Shown: in pieces, positions 49,466-61,497 of the stretch | Layout: each line of letters opens with the position of its first letter | Numbering within the stretch: the stretch's first letter is position 1 | Assembly (NCBI GenBank): GCA_003255025.1 | Contig: QANY01008839.1 | Span: forward strand, 124,001 to 188,000 | DNA length: 64,000 nt | From: Datisca glomerata | Taxonomy: Eukaryota; Streptophyta; Magnoliopsida; Cucurbitales; Datiscaceae | Direction: 5' to 3' | The notes under the pieces: generated by a model | Database searches by the model: none | The model's input: the letters and a program-made list of their open reading frames with translations, nothing else | Told to the model about the DNA's origin: nothing | Made by a program: the position numbers and the translations under genes

Positions 49466-49639
49466 ATGAATCCAATTCAAGAAATACACCATTTCCAAAC
49501 CTTCCCCATTCGCCCGGAAGTCCATATGCAAAATCACATTTGATTGGGACAGGACTTGAAAAGTATACCGCTGATCACTCAGATCATTGTCTAGTTCTCT
49601 CGGTAGTGGAGTTAATTTGAAGCGAATAATGGAAAGATG

Positions 49640-50052
49640 GCGCTAAATGATGACCCCGATGCGAAGATTTTTCGACGGTGTTGCTTCGCGTCTAGGAATT
49701 AGGAAAACTAGTAAGTGAAATTTCAAATAATTCTTTGGCAGACTGCGATTCACCATAACGACGAGCTGAAGTAAAGAAATTTTGAACATGATTAGTAAGC
49801 TACGGCGGGATGTGAGAGATTGCGCGTACGAGGTGCAAGTTATGTATGCGAGGGACCTGCTGCATCTACAGGGACCTGCAAGCGCTTTTGGAGTTTCTTT
49901 GGGTGGGCTAGATTCTACATCTCGTCTCGTCTGCTTTGTGTTTTTATATGAAAATCAATACTATTAGTGAGCAAGATTTATAATCTGAAACGAATAAAAA
50001 AAAGAAACCAGGAATCGGTGTGATTTTGAAGGTTAAAAGAACACTCGTACAC
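49640..50052. other. Region between the F-box pseudogene and the second MULE
   Basis: There are short open frames only. The + strand frame 49782-49967 has no recognisable content. I see no clear repeat. Confidence 0.35.
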
Positions 50053-50499
50053 TAACCATTTTGTAGAAATGGAGTCTAACACTAATTTTTATTTATCATG
50101 ATCTCTGACTCACTTTTACTTCACTTTTTTTACTTTTTTCCTCATTGCTCTTCGTACAAGTTGTCCAATCAAATGTCATGGTCTATTCAAAACCTTTCTA
50201 CCCACCACTTCACATTTCTCCTTCTTTGTATTTAATTTTTTCTACTTCTACTTCGTTTTCCTCCTTCTTCGTCTTCTTCTTTCTTCCTGCAACAGCAAAT
50301 AATTGCTAGTTTTTCTCTCTGAAACAGGTATAAGTTTTGTTTTCCTCTTTCTAAAAATATTTACTTGTCATATTCCTTCTTTAATGGGTTTTTCACTTTC
50401 ATGAGCTTTTTGGGAATACTTATTTGTTTTCTTCTTTCTGGAACGTTGATTGAAGTTCATTTATTGTAAATGATCGCTACAAATGATGGTGTAGTGTAA

Positions 50500-50890
50500 A
50501 ATGAGGTATACACGAGTCTCGTGTAGTCATTGTGTAGACTACACGCAGGGTACACGAGCTCCGTGTAGACCTCGTGTACACTATACGATCATTGTGTGGT
50601 GCATAAGGAACTTCTTCAGTAGTTCACGAGCATCGTGTAGCATCTATTACACTAATCGAGGACTATATGATGATCGTGTAGGTCATCGTGTAGTGTACAG
50701 GATGACCACACGATCCTCGTGTAGTTCTCGTGTACACTACAAGATGGAACTACACGATCATCGTGTAGTCTACACGATGAAACTTCACGGGCATCGTGTA
50801 GTCACCGTGTAAGGCTTATTATAGTACATGAGGTTTACACGATGCCCGTGAAAGACTCGTGTACACTATACGATCATCGTGTAATATTCC
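50500..50890. repeat. 42-bp palindromic minisatellite block, left part of the KI-MULE
   Basis: Units combine TACACGAG/CTCGTGTA and CTACACGATG/CATCGTGTAG halves, for example GTACACGAGCTCCGTGTAG and CTACACGATCATCGTGTAG. The period is less regular than in later blocks. It stands just upstream of the transposase gene. Confidence 0.8.
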
Positions 50891-50944
50891 ATTTCATTAT
50901 GTATTCTTCTTGTACTGACTTCCTTCATTGATGTATATATAGAT

Positions 50945-53520
50945 ATGTCTGAAGATTGAATTTTTACAATCCATGATGGAGATTGGGTGAAAATGGTACA
51001 ACGTGATCTTTTAGTGGAGAGAAGACAAAATTATTGGAGATATCTACTAACTACACTTACTACTAGTTGTTGGGTATATTGCATGAAGAACTCCAAATAG
51101 ACCTCTCAAACTATGATATGTCCATCAAGTTTCTTTATAAAAGTCATGTCCCATGCCCTCCTACTGAAATTTTAAAGGATAGAGATTTACAATTTTTTAT
51201 TAAGGAGAATGGATCAGAATCACTTAGAAGCCCACTATTTATAAGTACAAAGCCTAAATTTTTTCCATCTCAAAACTCGGTTCCTCAAACCACAATGTCA
51301 CAACAACATCGGGTTCCTAAAACTACAGGGTTTTATTAAAGTTGGGTTCTTAAAACACAAATGTCACGATAACCTCTACATGAAATCATTCCTCGCTTTG
51401 AGATTTTTGATCATTTTGAAAGGAACTATCTTGTTTTTGGTCATGACGATTATAATATTTTTGAGGATGAGGATGTTGATGTTGATGGAGATGATGATGA
51501 TGATTTTGATCAGGGGGCGTATGATGATGCAAACCGTGGAGATGGCCATGATGAAGCCATCAATGGAGACAGCCATACAACAATTCCAGACTTGATACTG
51601 GTGGTGAACCCGAGACCACTTGTCCATTGTCATCATAACCTGATTTGAATGAACAACGTCCTGGGTCCAGCGAGCAACGGGCTGATATGATTCAGCTTGT
51701 AACAGACACAATAAATATGGATGATTCGTACAGTGATAAAATTGAGCTGCTTAAGGTTGCTCGTATGATGGCCATCCGAAGAAATTTTGAGTTTCAGATC
51801 TTCAAGTCAAGCCAGTCAATATTAGTACTTGTATGTGCTGAGAAAACATGCCAATGGAGGCTACGGGTCATGAAATTGAAAAATTGTCCATACTTCAAAG
51901 TTACAAAGTTCATCAATACACATACTTGCACATTTGAAATTTTGAGACATGAACACCATCAGGCTGTATATTCATTGATTGGTCATTCTATACGGTCCAA
52001 ATACACAGGTGTCAGTCATATATATAGGCCAAAAGACACAATTGAAGATGTTCAGGTTGATTTTGGAGTCAACATAGGTTACCATATGGCATGGAGGGCT
52101 AAGGAATATGCATTGGAATTAGTTCGAGGGTCTCCTAAAGGCAACTATAGGATGCTCCAAGCATATTGTCACATGTTAGAATAAAAAAATCCAAGTACTT
52201 ATTTTTTATTTTGCCATCATAATGTCTACAAGAATACTACACAGTCCTCATGTAGTATACACGATGGTTACACAATCCTCGTGTAGTCATTGTATAGTCT
52301 ACACGGATCTTGTGTAGTCAACACGATGGTTACACGGATCTCGTGTAGTCATCATGTCCATTATGTTTGTTACACGGGCCATTCTATTCTTGGATTTTTT
52401 TGCTGTACACGGCCTGTCATTGCTATTGACGCAACCGCCTTAAAAGCTAAATTCAAAGGGGTATTATTTGTTGCAACAGCAGAGGATGAGAACAACCAAG
52501 TATATCTCATTGCATTTAAAATTGCAGATTCAGAAAATAATGATTCATAGGAATGGTTCTTCCGTAAACTTCATGATGTAATCGGTGATCCGGAAGACAT
52601 GGTATGTATATCTGACAGGCATACAAGTATAATAAATGTTGTACAGGAGCTTGCATCTTCCATATGTGCCAAAATATCGAATCAATTTATAAAAAGGAAG
52701 TTGCGGTCGTATTGTTTTTTTAAAGCAGCAAAGGTATACCGTCAATCAGATTTGATCGGCTGATGATTCATTTTACATAAGCATTTTCAGATATTTCACA
52801 ACACGTGTCGGTGGGGGGAGTTGAGAGGTGGGCACGTTCCTATTTTGATGGAAGGTGATACAATATAATGACTACAAACATCACGAAATGTTTGAATGGG
52901 GTTTTGAAGGATGCTAAAAAGCTTCCCATTACATGCTTTATAGAACATATCCATGACATGTTACAACGCTGGTTCTATGAACGACGGATGACTGCCTATC
53001 AAATCACCTCGCAGATGATAGATTGGGTTGAGACTGAGCTTAATAAGAAGCATCTTGCATCACATACATTATCATTGTTTTCTTTCGACATTCACAAGTT
53101 TTGTGTTACGGGTGGGGGTAGGGGAACAGTGATAAACTTGCATCTTAAGACTTGTACGTGTAGAGAATTTGATCTTGATCAAATTCCTTGCATGCATGCA
53201 TTAGCTGCATGTCGGCAACGTAATATTTCTGCATATAGTATTTGTTCGAGGTTCTACAAAGATGAGGCTCTAATTGTTACGTATGCAGAAACAATACATC
53301 CTCTCGGGGATCAAGCAGATTGGGTCATCAGCCAAGAGGTTCATGAAAAAGTGGTATTGCCACATATAACGAGGCGGCAAAGTGGCATACCTAGGACAGA
53401 GAGAATTTCATCTGAGATGAGGAAGTAGTGAGAAAGAAGTTCAAACGTTGTGGGCAACTTGGCCACAACCGACAAACGTGCAGAACTCCGAATCTTTTAT
53501 CTCAACGGGATGACCAAGCC
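50945..53520 (+). pseudogene. MURA-type transposase of the KI-MULE, degenerate
   Basis: An N-terminal segment (51067-51240: ILHEELQIDLSNYDMSIKF, HVPCPPTEIL) precedes the MuDR DNA-binding domain (CAEKTCQWRLRVMKLKNC through THTCTFEILRHEHHQ, 51830-51960) and YRPKDTIEDVQVDFGVNIGY / MAWRAKEYALELVRGSP (52020-52135). The DDE domain follows: first Asp in VIAIDAT (about 52428), second in CISDRHTS (about 52612), and the acidic residue probably in VERWARSYFDG (52815-52850). A SWIM zinc finger (CTC...CMHA, 53153-53205) and a CGQLGHNRQTC knuckle (53448-53485) close it. Breaks include a stop at 52182-52184, a block of palindromic repeat before the DDE domain, a TAG near 52548 and a frameshift region at 52760-52868. 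It cannot make an active enzyme. Confidence 0.85.
52215..52375. repeat. 42-bp palindromic repeat block inside the transposase gene
   Basis: About three to four units (ACACGATGGTTACACRATC, TCGTGTAGTCATTGTATAG) lie between the transposase DNA-binding and DDE regions, where related transposases run continuously. It is therefore either an insertion or a repeat-bearing intron. Confidence 0.75.
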
Positions 53521-54317
53521 ACTTAAACATAAATAATGACCTTTGTAAACTTTATGACACTGTTAAATAACAAACACAAGTATATTTCTATAATACATGA
53601 TTCATAATTTAATAAAATAAAAATCTATAAAATATATCCATATTATTTCGGTACGACATTGCCACGTGCAAATATCTCAATTGCAATTCGTCTTCAATAT
53701 TATGTCATTTGTTGTTGAGTTACTTCTTTGAGGTTCTTCCCATATGCGAGGATTTCGACAAACTTAAGGGAAAACACCCCACAATCGAACTTACAAACAC
53801 ATGAAATTCAAAAAACATAATTAAATAACATGTATGAAATTTTAAATGAACTTTCAAAAAAATGTATATTTCACTTACTCATTCTCTTGTTGTGGACACT
53901 TCATGATCTCATATTTTCACTCATCTTTGGGTTGAACCTCTTGTCTTCTCTCATAAATATTCATCATTTGAGCTAGCCGAGGGACAATCTTCACGAAATG
54001 TTTCATTATTTCAATCTACAAGGAGCGTTGATATGGCGTGTTCATGGGGTTATAAGTGCGAATACGTTGACCAATCAAATCAAGCTCAACCGCAATCCAA
54101 TGACTGCGGTTCACATTCATTGGAAAGATAACCTTATCTGATTGTTCCTAGTTCTTTCCAAAACTCGTTTGCAAGTTGAGGACCAGGTACCGGAGCTGAT
54201 CATCAATGTCAATATCACAGCCCATGAGATCTTGCTCAAACTCTGTCATTCGGCCAGACAGGTTCTCCTGTAATGTCACGAGAAAAAATTTAAATCCTCA
54301 ACGTCAATAAAAATTTG

Positions 54318-55015
54318 TCATGAAGTTTACACGAGGCCCGTGAAGCCCTCGTGTAGTCTACATGACTACATGAAGTCTACACGAGGGAGCGTGAATGCCT
54401 CGTGTAGTGTACACAGTGTGCAGTTCGTTAAGTTAAAAAACAAATCATACTTACTTGGAGAAACAAATCACCAACATTGATTTTGATTTGAGGGTTGTAT
54501 TCTTACAAATCAGTTCTCATGAACTCCAGGTATGCATCGATATGCTGCAATGTAAAAAAGATTAATTGAGATATTTATAATTATTTTAAATACCACATTA
54601 AAAAAGATTATAAATAACTTCTTACATCTGACTCAAGCCATTAATAAGGTGAATAGACTAGTTTTTTGAACCAGGTAAGGTCAACGATCCAAAATCCAAT
54701 GTCTACTTTCTCATTCCTGTACAACGTAAGCATAGATCAAAGTTAGGTACACAATTGATTTACTACACGATGGGTACGCGGACCTCCTGTAATCATCGTG
54801 TAGTCTACATGATGTTTACACTGATTTCATGTAACCATCGTCTAGTCTACACGATGATTACATGAGGTCCGTGTAACCATTATGTAGTCTACACGATGAT
54901 TACACGAGGTTAGTGTAACTATCGTGTAGTATACACGATGACTACACGAGGTTATTGTAACCATCGTGTAGTATACATGATAGCTACACGATGTCACTGT
55001 AACCATCATGGGGAG
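54318..55015. repeat. 42-bp palindromic minisatellite blocks within the Ulp1 gene region
   Basis: A short block (54318-54420) and a longer one (54765-55015) lie between protease segments. In the longer block units such as TAGTCTACACGATGATTACA followed by TGAGGTCCGTGTAACCATTATG are exactly 42 bases apart. They probably fall in introns of the original gene. Confidence 0.85.
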
Positions 55016-55331
55016 GTGAACCAGGCTTTAAAATGGGCTTCATTCTCAAAAGATACATCACCATATGGTTGAAAATGTTTGAAGCCCATTTTGGCAACGA
55101 TATTCGCATCAGATTTTTTCCTTTGCTGCGTTTTCTTTTCAACCTTTTTTATTTCCCAATTAGGCGACTCTAGGACTTGAGATCTCTTTATCTTCCTCTA
55201 ACCAAGTTCACCAAGGCAGACGAGCTCATCTTCTTCTCCGTCGTCGGACTACTTCGTTGACCGAACTGAATCTATCAATGTGAATATTATTGATGCAACA
55301 TTTTGTTCTTCTTATTCTTCGTTTCTTCTTC

Positions 55332-55454
55332 GTCTTCTTCTTCTTCTTCTTCTTCTTCTTCTTCTTCTTCTTCTTCTTCTTCTTCTTCTTCTTCTTCTTC
55401 TTCTTCTTCTTCTTCTTCTTCTTCTTCTTCTTCTTCTTCTTCTTCTTCTTCTTC
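55332..55454 (+). repeat. (CTT)n microsatellite, about 41 units
   Basis: This is a pure trinucleotide run of about 123 bases. On the - strand it reads as poly-Glu and lies in the acidic linker of the DUF1985-Ulp1 pseudogene. A looser TTC-rich zone extends to 55830. The long Ser, Phe and Leu frames on the + strand are artefacts of it. Confidence 0.95.
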
Positions 55455-56189
55455 CTTTTTCTCTTCCATTTATTTTTCTATTTCTTTTTTCCCTTCTTTA
55501 TTTTCTTCATCTTCATTCTTTTCACTTTCCTCCTCATTATTACCTTCCTTCTCATCTTCCTTGTTTTCTTTTTCTTTTTATTCTTCTTCCTTTCGTTCCT
55601 TCTCTTCTTCTTTTTCCTTCTCTACCATCTCATCTTCTTCTTTGTTCTCTACCATATTTTCTTCTTTTTATTTTTCTTCTTCTTCCTTCCATTCTTTCTC
55701 TCTTCTTCTTCCTTCTCTACCATATCCTCTTCTTCTTCCTTCTCTAGCATATCTTCTTCTTTTTCATCCTTCTCTCCTTCTTCATTTTTTTCACTTCCTC
55801 CTCAATCTCCTTATCCTCCTCATCACTAGCCATCATCATGGAAGATCAATAATAGAATGAGTAATCATTTAGCCTCAATGTTATCAGATGATCCATCAAA
55901 ATTTTAATTTAGGAAATTACAAAGAAAATGTCTGATTGCATGGACATAATCTTCTTATCCAGTGAAGTGATCTTTTGGTTCATTCCAATTTTCATGTCCA
56001 CTGAGCTTCTTAGACATAACCTTATTCTCCTCTGTTTTTTCAATGGCCTTATCAGACCTCTTCCTCTTCTTCTTCTCCTCTTCCTTTTCAATGGTCTCAT
56101 TGGACCTCTTCCTCTTCAATGGCCTCAGGGTGATGGAGGAGGCGTCGATTAAGAAAACATGTAATATTAAGCAGACAAAATAGAAAAAT

Positions 56190-56555
56190 GTGACTACACG
56201 ATGGTTAAACGGACATCATGTAGCCATCGTGTAGTCTACACGATGATTACATTAATCTCATGTAGTTATTGTGTAGATTACACGAGATCAGTGTAGACTA
56301 CACGGGATCAGTGTAACCATCGTTTAGACTATACGATGACTATATATGGTCCGTTTATCCATCGTGTAGTCTACAAGATGAATACACGAGGTATGTGTAG
56401 ACTACACGATGACTACATGAGATCAGTGTAACCATCGTGTAGACTACACGATGACTACACGTGGTCCGTGTAACCATCATGTAGATTACACGATGACTAC
56501 GTGTGGTCCGTGTAAACATCGTGTAGACTACACGATTACTACACGAGGTCTGTGT
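56190..56555. repeat. 42-bp palindromic minisatellite, clearest block
   Basis: At 56400-56530 four consecutive units start ACTACACGATGACTAC and end CCATCGTGTAG at exact 42-base steps. Each unit begins CTACACGATG and ends CATCGTGTAG, so every unit can fold on itself. The whole block spans about nine units with changes. Confidence 0.92.
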
Positions 56556-57744
56556 TCAAGAAGAAGAAGGGTAGAAAATTATTTTGAACTACTGATCTCC
56601 AAAAGCCTTTTTCTTCTTCCTCCTAAGTAGGGACCCGGGAAAGAATTGTCAACTAAAAATGCAAGAAATATAAATCAGTATATGTGAATGTAATATAAAT
56701 TAACTTGTCAACATAATTCACCAACATAAATTCTCCTTCTAAAAAATTTCTCTTTGAATATTCTCAACCGGTACTGTCGTGGTTGGACACCACTTTAAAA
56801 TTCTTGGCACCTTGATCGAAACCTAGTTACCATACAAACTACTCACCAAGTGGATAGTTTCAAATACCCATGCCTATTTAAATAAAGGAGAGTAATTCAG
56901 TATTCAGCGCATAAATAATTCAATACATCACTACATATAATTAAATAAATTGTACCTGAAACGCAAATGGACATCGATTGAGTGAATACCCATTAACAGC
57001 AGTGTGGGGGATTTCTATGTTTTTTTATTTCTTTTCTTGATCTTTAAGATCATAAAAAACAGCATTTGTATTCTTCACATCTAATAATGATTTCATTAGT
57101 TTGGAGAACGAGAAGTCTCCCCACAGATATTGGTTGAACGCTTCAAGGTCATCAACCAAAACCAAACATCTCTTCTCAATTAGGGTACGATTCTCCTTCC
57201 CCAACACAAAATGCTCTAGAAAATAAATCAGAGCCATCTTGACCACATTAGAATCTGACTTATATTCAGAGCCCTTGAACTTCTCCTCCAACTCAACCAT
57301 GATTATTGATTGGGCGTTGGGAAAGTATATATCAGAGAGTCTGTTAGGGCCACGAGTCTTCTTCTCATCCCGGGCTTCACCAAATTTTAGTCTGGTAGTC
57401 AAAGAGAACTCCTTCTTAGAGAAGCACAGTGGCTCATCGTTGATAAGAAAATGGATCTCCTCCTTAAATGGGAGTGTCGTCCACATATTTGGCCTCCCTA
57501 GCCAGCACCTGGTGGCCGGCAGTTGCTGAAAACGTCAGGGATTGGAGACGGCCAAAGCATGTCTCCCTAAATAGAGAGAGTTGAGTAGCTGTCAGCTTGG
57601 TCTTGATAACCTCTATGCAGTCGGCATTGCACTTTGCATTGACCCTTGCTTTTGGAATTGTGTTAAGGTCATGGACGTATCTTAGTTTCATCTTTGATGA
57701 AGCATAACCTGTAGAATATTCAAGGAAAACATAAGATCAATGAA

Positions 57745-57920
57745 TGTACACAATGCTCGTGTAGTCATCGTGAAGACTACACGAGGTGTACACGATGTTC
57801 GTGTAGTCCTCCTGTAGACTACACGAGGTGCACATGATCCTCGTGTAGTCTACACGATGACTACATGATCCTGGTATATTCCTTATGTAGCCTACATGAG
57901 GCTTACACGACCCTAGTGTA
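57745..57920. repeat. 42-bp-type palindromic repeat block, right part of the KI-MULE
   Basis: CGTGTAGTCATCGTGAAGAC and CTACACGAGGTGTACACGA type segments recur with imperfect period just upstream of the DUF1985 start. It mirrors the block upstream of the transposase on the left side. Confidence 0.75.
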
Positions 57921-59029
57921 ACCTAGAAAATAGACACCCACCAAGACTAACACCTCAGAAATCCAGAAAAAATATATCAAAACCCAAAAAAAAAAATCAA
58001 CATTATTGTGATTCGGACATGCACAAAAAACAGAAACACAAAAATCCAGAAAAAACCTAGAAAAAACACCTTAGAATCCAAAACAAAAACTCAGGTACCC
58101 AAAAACTTATCTTGTTGTTTTTCCTTATTGTGGGAGACAAAGACTCTTTCAAATTTGTAGAGAGAGAGAGATGCTTGCTGCGACTTCGAGAGAGAGAGAG
58201 AGAGAGAGAGAGTAACAATAAGATAAAAATGAGAGAAATGTGTAATCATCATTTTTTTCAAACCGTCGTTTGGAATTTGTGAAGGGTTTTTTTAGATATT
58301 CACAAGCTAATTTTGAATTGAAAGTGGGCCAGGGGTCAAGGTAAGCAAAAATTAGTGTTAGGGTCCATTTTAGCAAAACAACCCTTGAACATTTGCAGTG
58401 TAAATATTTTAGGACTGGTGAGTTTCTTGAATGTGAAGTGTCTAAACGGTGAGTTTATACTTGTTTAATGTCTAATCATCCATGAATCAACGTACTATCA
58501 TCACCCAATCAGTGTCCACATCAGCAAACTTAACAGATCAGTTAACAGCGTTAGATATGAGGACCACATAAAAACATTTTAGAAAGTTCAAAGACAAAAA
58601 TATTTAGTTTTGAAGTTAGAGGACCACATAAAAACATCAATGAAAGTCAAGGGAGCAAAAATGTACTCTTTCTTTAATTTAACGCCGTCAAGTAAGAAAA
58701 TAGAGTAATGTTATTTAGTCCAACTTGTGACAAATGTGGAATGGTTATAGCTTTTTACATGCATCAATTGTACCACATATACTTGTAATGTGATGCATCA
58801 CAACTTGAACTAAATTATTTTTTTTATAAAAAATAAGGGTAGTTTATAAAAGTATACCCTTTCCAAAAGTGTTTTGGATAAATATACCATTTTTAAAAAA
58901 AAAACTAAAAATCTATATCATGGGCCCGCTAAATTTTTTACTTTTCTTTATTTTTTTGGCGACCCAATCATCATCTTTACATATATCTCAATATCCAAAT
59001 ATTTTTTCAAAATTTAATTCTAAAGTTTA

Positions 59030-59530
59030 ATTTATTAGTGTTACAACTACTTGAACCATTCAAGTAACCGATATGATAACTTGAAAGGTTCAAGTACCAT
59101 ATTATAACTAATTTTACCCCTAAAATTTTTACTAAGAACCCAAGAGACAAAAGAATAAAAAAAATGGAGAGAGAAAACTTAAGGGCCCAATTACAACTAT
59201 ACTGTTTAAACAATTCAAGTAATAGATATGATAACTTGAAGAGTTCAAATGCTATCTCACAACTAATTTATACAATCTCTACTATTGGGGTCCAAAATAT
59301 CTATCCAATCTCAACAATCCATTTTCCATGAATCAAGTCCCCATAGTCAAATCAAACTTAAAATTGACAGTCTTTTTTATATTTTAGTGAAATTAAAGCT
59401 CCTCTCTCCATTTTTTTATTCTTTCATCTTCTGGGTTCTCACTTATTTATTAGAGGGTTAAGTTAATTATACTATTTCAACCATTCAAGTTATCATATCG
59501 GTTGCTTGAAGGCTTAAAGTTGTATATTAT
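59030..59530. repeat. Inverted repeat, arms of about 140 bp
   Basis: The left arm 59030-59180 (ACTTGAACCATTCAAGTAAC, CGATATGATAACTTGAAAGG, AAGAATAAAAAAAATGGAGA) is repeated in reverse complement at about 59395-59530 (TCTCCATTTTTTTATTCTTT, CAACCATTCAAGTTATCATA). Arms of this size around a 215-base centre suggest a MITE-like or foldback element, but no target-site duplication was identified. Confidence 0.6.
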
Positions 59531-59707
59531 AATTACTTCCAGTAATTGTTAACATTTTCTAATATAGAAATCTAAGTCAATATAATAACTTAAAGGATAC
59601 AAGTAGTTATAACATACTACTTGAACCACAAATAACTGTCGACATTATCAACCAAGTCTAATAACATTAATAAATTAGACTTCATATATAAGTATCAAAA
59701 AAAAGAA

Positions 59708-59826
59708 TGGATACTAGGAGATGTGATGAAAATAAGATATTTTATAGACTAGTTTTTTAGGCGTGCTGGATACTGGGAGATATGATGAAAATGAGATATT
59801 TTATAGGCTAGCTTTTGAGACATGCG
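59708..59826 (+). repeat. 59-bp tandem duplication
   Basis: Two head-to-tail copies of GGATACTRGGAGATRTGATG followed by AAAATRAGATATTTTATAG occur, with a few differences. Confidence 0.75.
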
Positions 59827-60319
59827 TTGTAAGTGAATATAAAGTTTTACAAATAATTTACTATGTCTAAACTTTTTTTAATATATGCGTTTTTTAGATT
59901 AACTTAAAAAAGTGCATATAAGTATTATAGAGTTTTTAGATTCCTTATGCTCGAAATTGTCTTTTTTACTTTTATTTTTAATATTCGTTAGATTAGGATA
60001 CACATAAAAATGACAATATCAAAATATTAATTAAAGAAATATTTGGTAAATTTGAGAGTTATTTATTGCTTATAATTAATATTTTAAGATTTTAGATTAA
60101 TAATTAGGAGAAAATACCTTTAAATATGATCATTTAAATAAAATAGTTAAAAAAATTCATACAAATAATTGGGATAATAAATAAAAAAAATTTAAAATTT
60201 TCATATGAATAATTAGGATAATAAATACGTTGAAAGGATAAAATAGAAAATTTTAAAAATTACTAAGGGTAGTATTGTCCAAAAATATTTTTCTCCAACT
60301 TGTACACTTTTCTATGTAG

Positions 60320-60342
60320 TATATATATATATATATATATTA
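60320..60342 (+). repeat. (AT)n microsatellite
   Basis: A short AT dinucleotide run of about 22 bases lies in AT-rich intergenic sequence. Confidence 0.85.
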
Positions 60343-60697
60343 TAATTTTAACACTACACGTAAGCACTACCCGAAAAATATTTAAAGAAATATTTGCTTT
60401 GCTTTCTATTCATACTCAAAGTCTTTGGTGAGTAGAGAATTTGTGTTAAGTTAGCAAACAAATTCAATTTCGTGTTGTTAGGTATTGAGTGTGATTTATT
60501 ATAGATATATTTTATATGTCAAAAATTATTTTTAAGTGAATATATATATTCATTGATCTTTCCGTCTAAGTAAAAATTATTTTTAATGACTTATAATCCT
60601 TCAAATGTGATAGCTTGATGGTACAAGTTACTTAAACCATAAATAACTATTGACAGTTTTTGTAATTACTGTTTGGTAATACAGTTTTCACTTACCT

Positions 60698-61460
60698 GAA
60701 CTATTCTATTCTATAAAAGTAAAAACATTTCACATTTTTACCTTTGTCTACTTTTGACCAAGACTTGTAAAAAGCATGAATAGTTACATAATTATTTGAA
60801 ACTAGTACAATAATTATAGAAGAAGACAAAAATGTAAAGATTCTTTGATAATTTCTATCTCAGTCTCCGTGCCTTCATCTTTAGAAGTCATTATTGATGT
60901 CTTGAAAATCAATATTGTTGTATATTTGGGTCCTTGATAATTGTTGTTTTGGACTCTTATTCTTTGGACTATTGATAATTGTCTTTTCTTGGAGATCATC
61001 ATGACCATGACATTGAGTTAAGGTGTTATCATGATTCATCAATTATTTTTATTCAAACATTGGTATTTTGTCAAAGACAAATTTCTTTGTTTATTTTGTC
61101 TAAATTATTACTGAGATTATCATTATTGGATGAGTCCTTCAATTGCTGAAGGGTGGCCTTCCTAGATATACTAGTTCTGATTCATAAATGGGAGAGACTG
61201 CCTATTTAGAGCTAAGCAAAGTGGAGTTCACCGGGAACCCATCGCTTCCTGAATTATTCTATTCTATAAAAGTAAAAACATTTCACATTTCTACATTTGT
61301 CTACTTTTGACTAAGAATGGTAAAAAGCAGGAATAGTTGCCTAATTACTTGACAACTAGTATAATAATTACAGAATAAGACAAAAATATAAAGATTCCTT
61401 GATAATTGCTATCTCGGTCTTCATGCCTTCATCTTTGAAAGTCATTATTGCTATCTTTAA
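60698..61460 (+). repeat. Direct repeat pair of about 200 bp, 550 bp apart
   Basis: 60698-60900 and 61248-61450 share CTATTCTATAAAAGTAAAAA, TTTGTCTACTTTTGAC and TGCCTTCATCTTTRAAAGTC with scattered differences. The second copy ends shortly before a primer-binding-like site (61498). The pair could be a duplicated leader or terminal repeat of a reverse-transcribing element. Confidence 0.7.
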
Positions 61461-61497
61461 TACATTCACTCTAAATAACCGTTAATTCCGTGCATTT

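Larger units (their letters stand above)
53640..57691 (-). pseudogene. DUF1985-Ulp1 (C48 SUMO protease-like) gene of the KI-MULE, degenerate
   Basis: On the - strand the gene begins near 57691 (LTATQLSLFRETCFGRL). After a frameshift near 57475 it gives a good DUF1985 domain (IHFLINDEPLCFSKKEFSL to LVDDLEAFNQYLWGDFSF, 57450-57100), continuing at 56870-56780 (AWVFETIHL ... PRILKW). A Glu/Lys-rich linker is encoded by the GAA microsatellite near 55332-55454. The protease part appears at 54720-54490 (VDIGFWIVDLTWFKKLVYS), then catalytic His in SHWIAVEL (codon 54100-54102) and Cys in DCGVFSLKF (codon 53781-53783). The position of the catalytic Asp reads Asn (TYNPM, codon 54049-54051). Ulp1 proteases cut SUMO from targets; in MULEs their role is unknown. 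Several stops interrupt the frame. Confidence 0.8.
50053..58384. mobile_element. Kaonashi-type Mutator-like element (KI-MULE), decayed
   Basis: The outer sequences mirror each other: left ATTTTGTAGAAATGG followed by AGTCTAACACTAATTTTT (50058-50090), right on the other strand GTTTTGCTAAAATGG followed by ACCCTAACACTAATTTTT (58379-58347). Inside are a MURA-type transposase on the + strand and a DUF1985-Ulp1 protease gene on the - strand, converging near 53520-53640. MULEs that carry a Ulp1-like C48 protease are known as Kaonashi/KI-MULEs, and one has been described from melon. Six blocks of the 42-bp palindromic repeat lie within it. Both genes carry many stops and frameshifts. A target-site duplication could not be confirmed, so the outermost bases are approximate. 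Confidence 0.75.

Noticed and set aside
50041..50052. Target-site duplication for the KI-MULE (for example TTGAAGGTT against TTGAACATT)
   Set aside because: The two matching 9-mers would not leave ends of equal structure. The match is likely chance.
55280..55860. Poly-Ser, poly-Phe and poly-Leu frames
   Set aside because: They are read from the (CTT)n microsatellite. The meaningful reading, if any, is the poly-Glu linker on the - strand.
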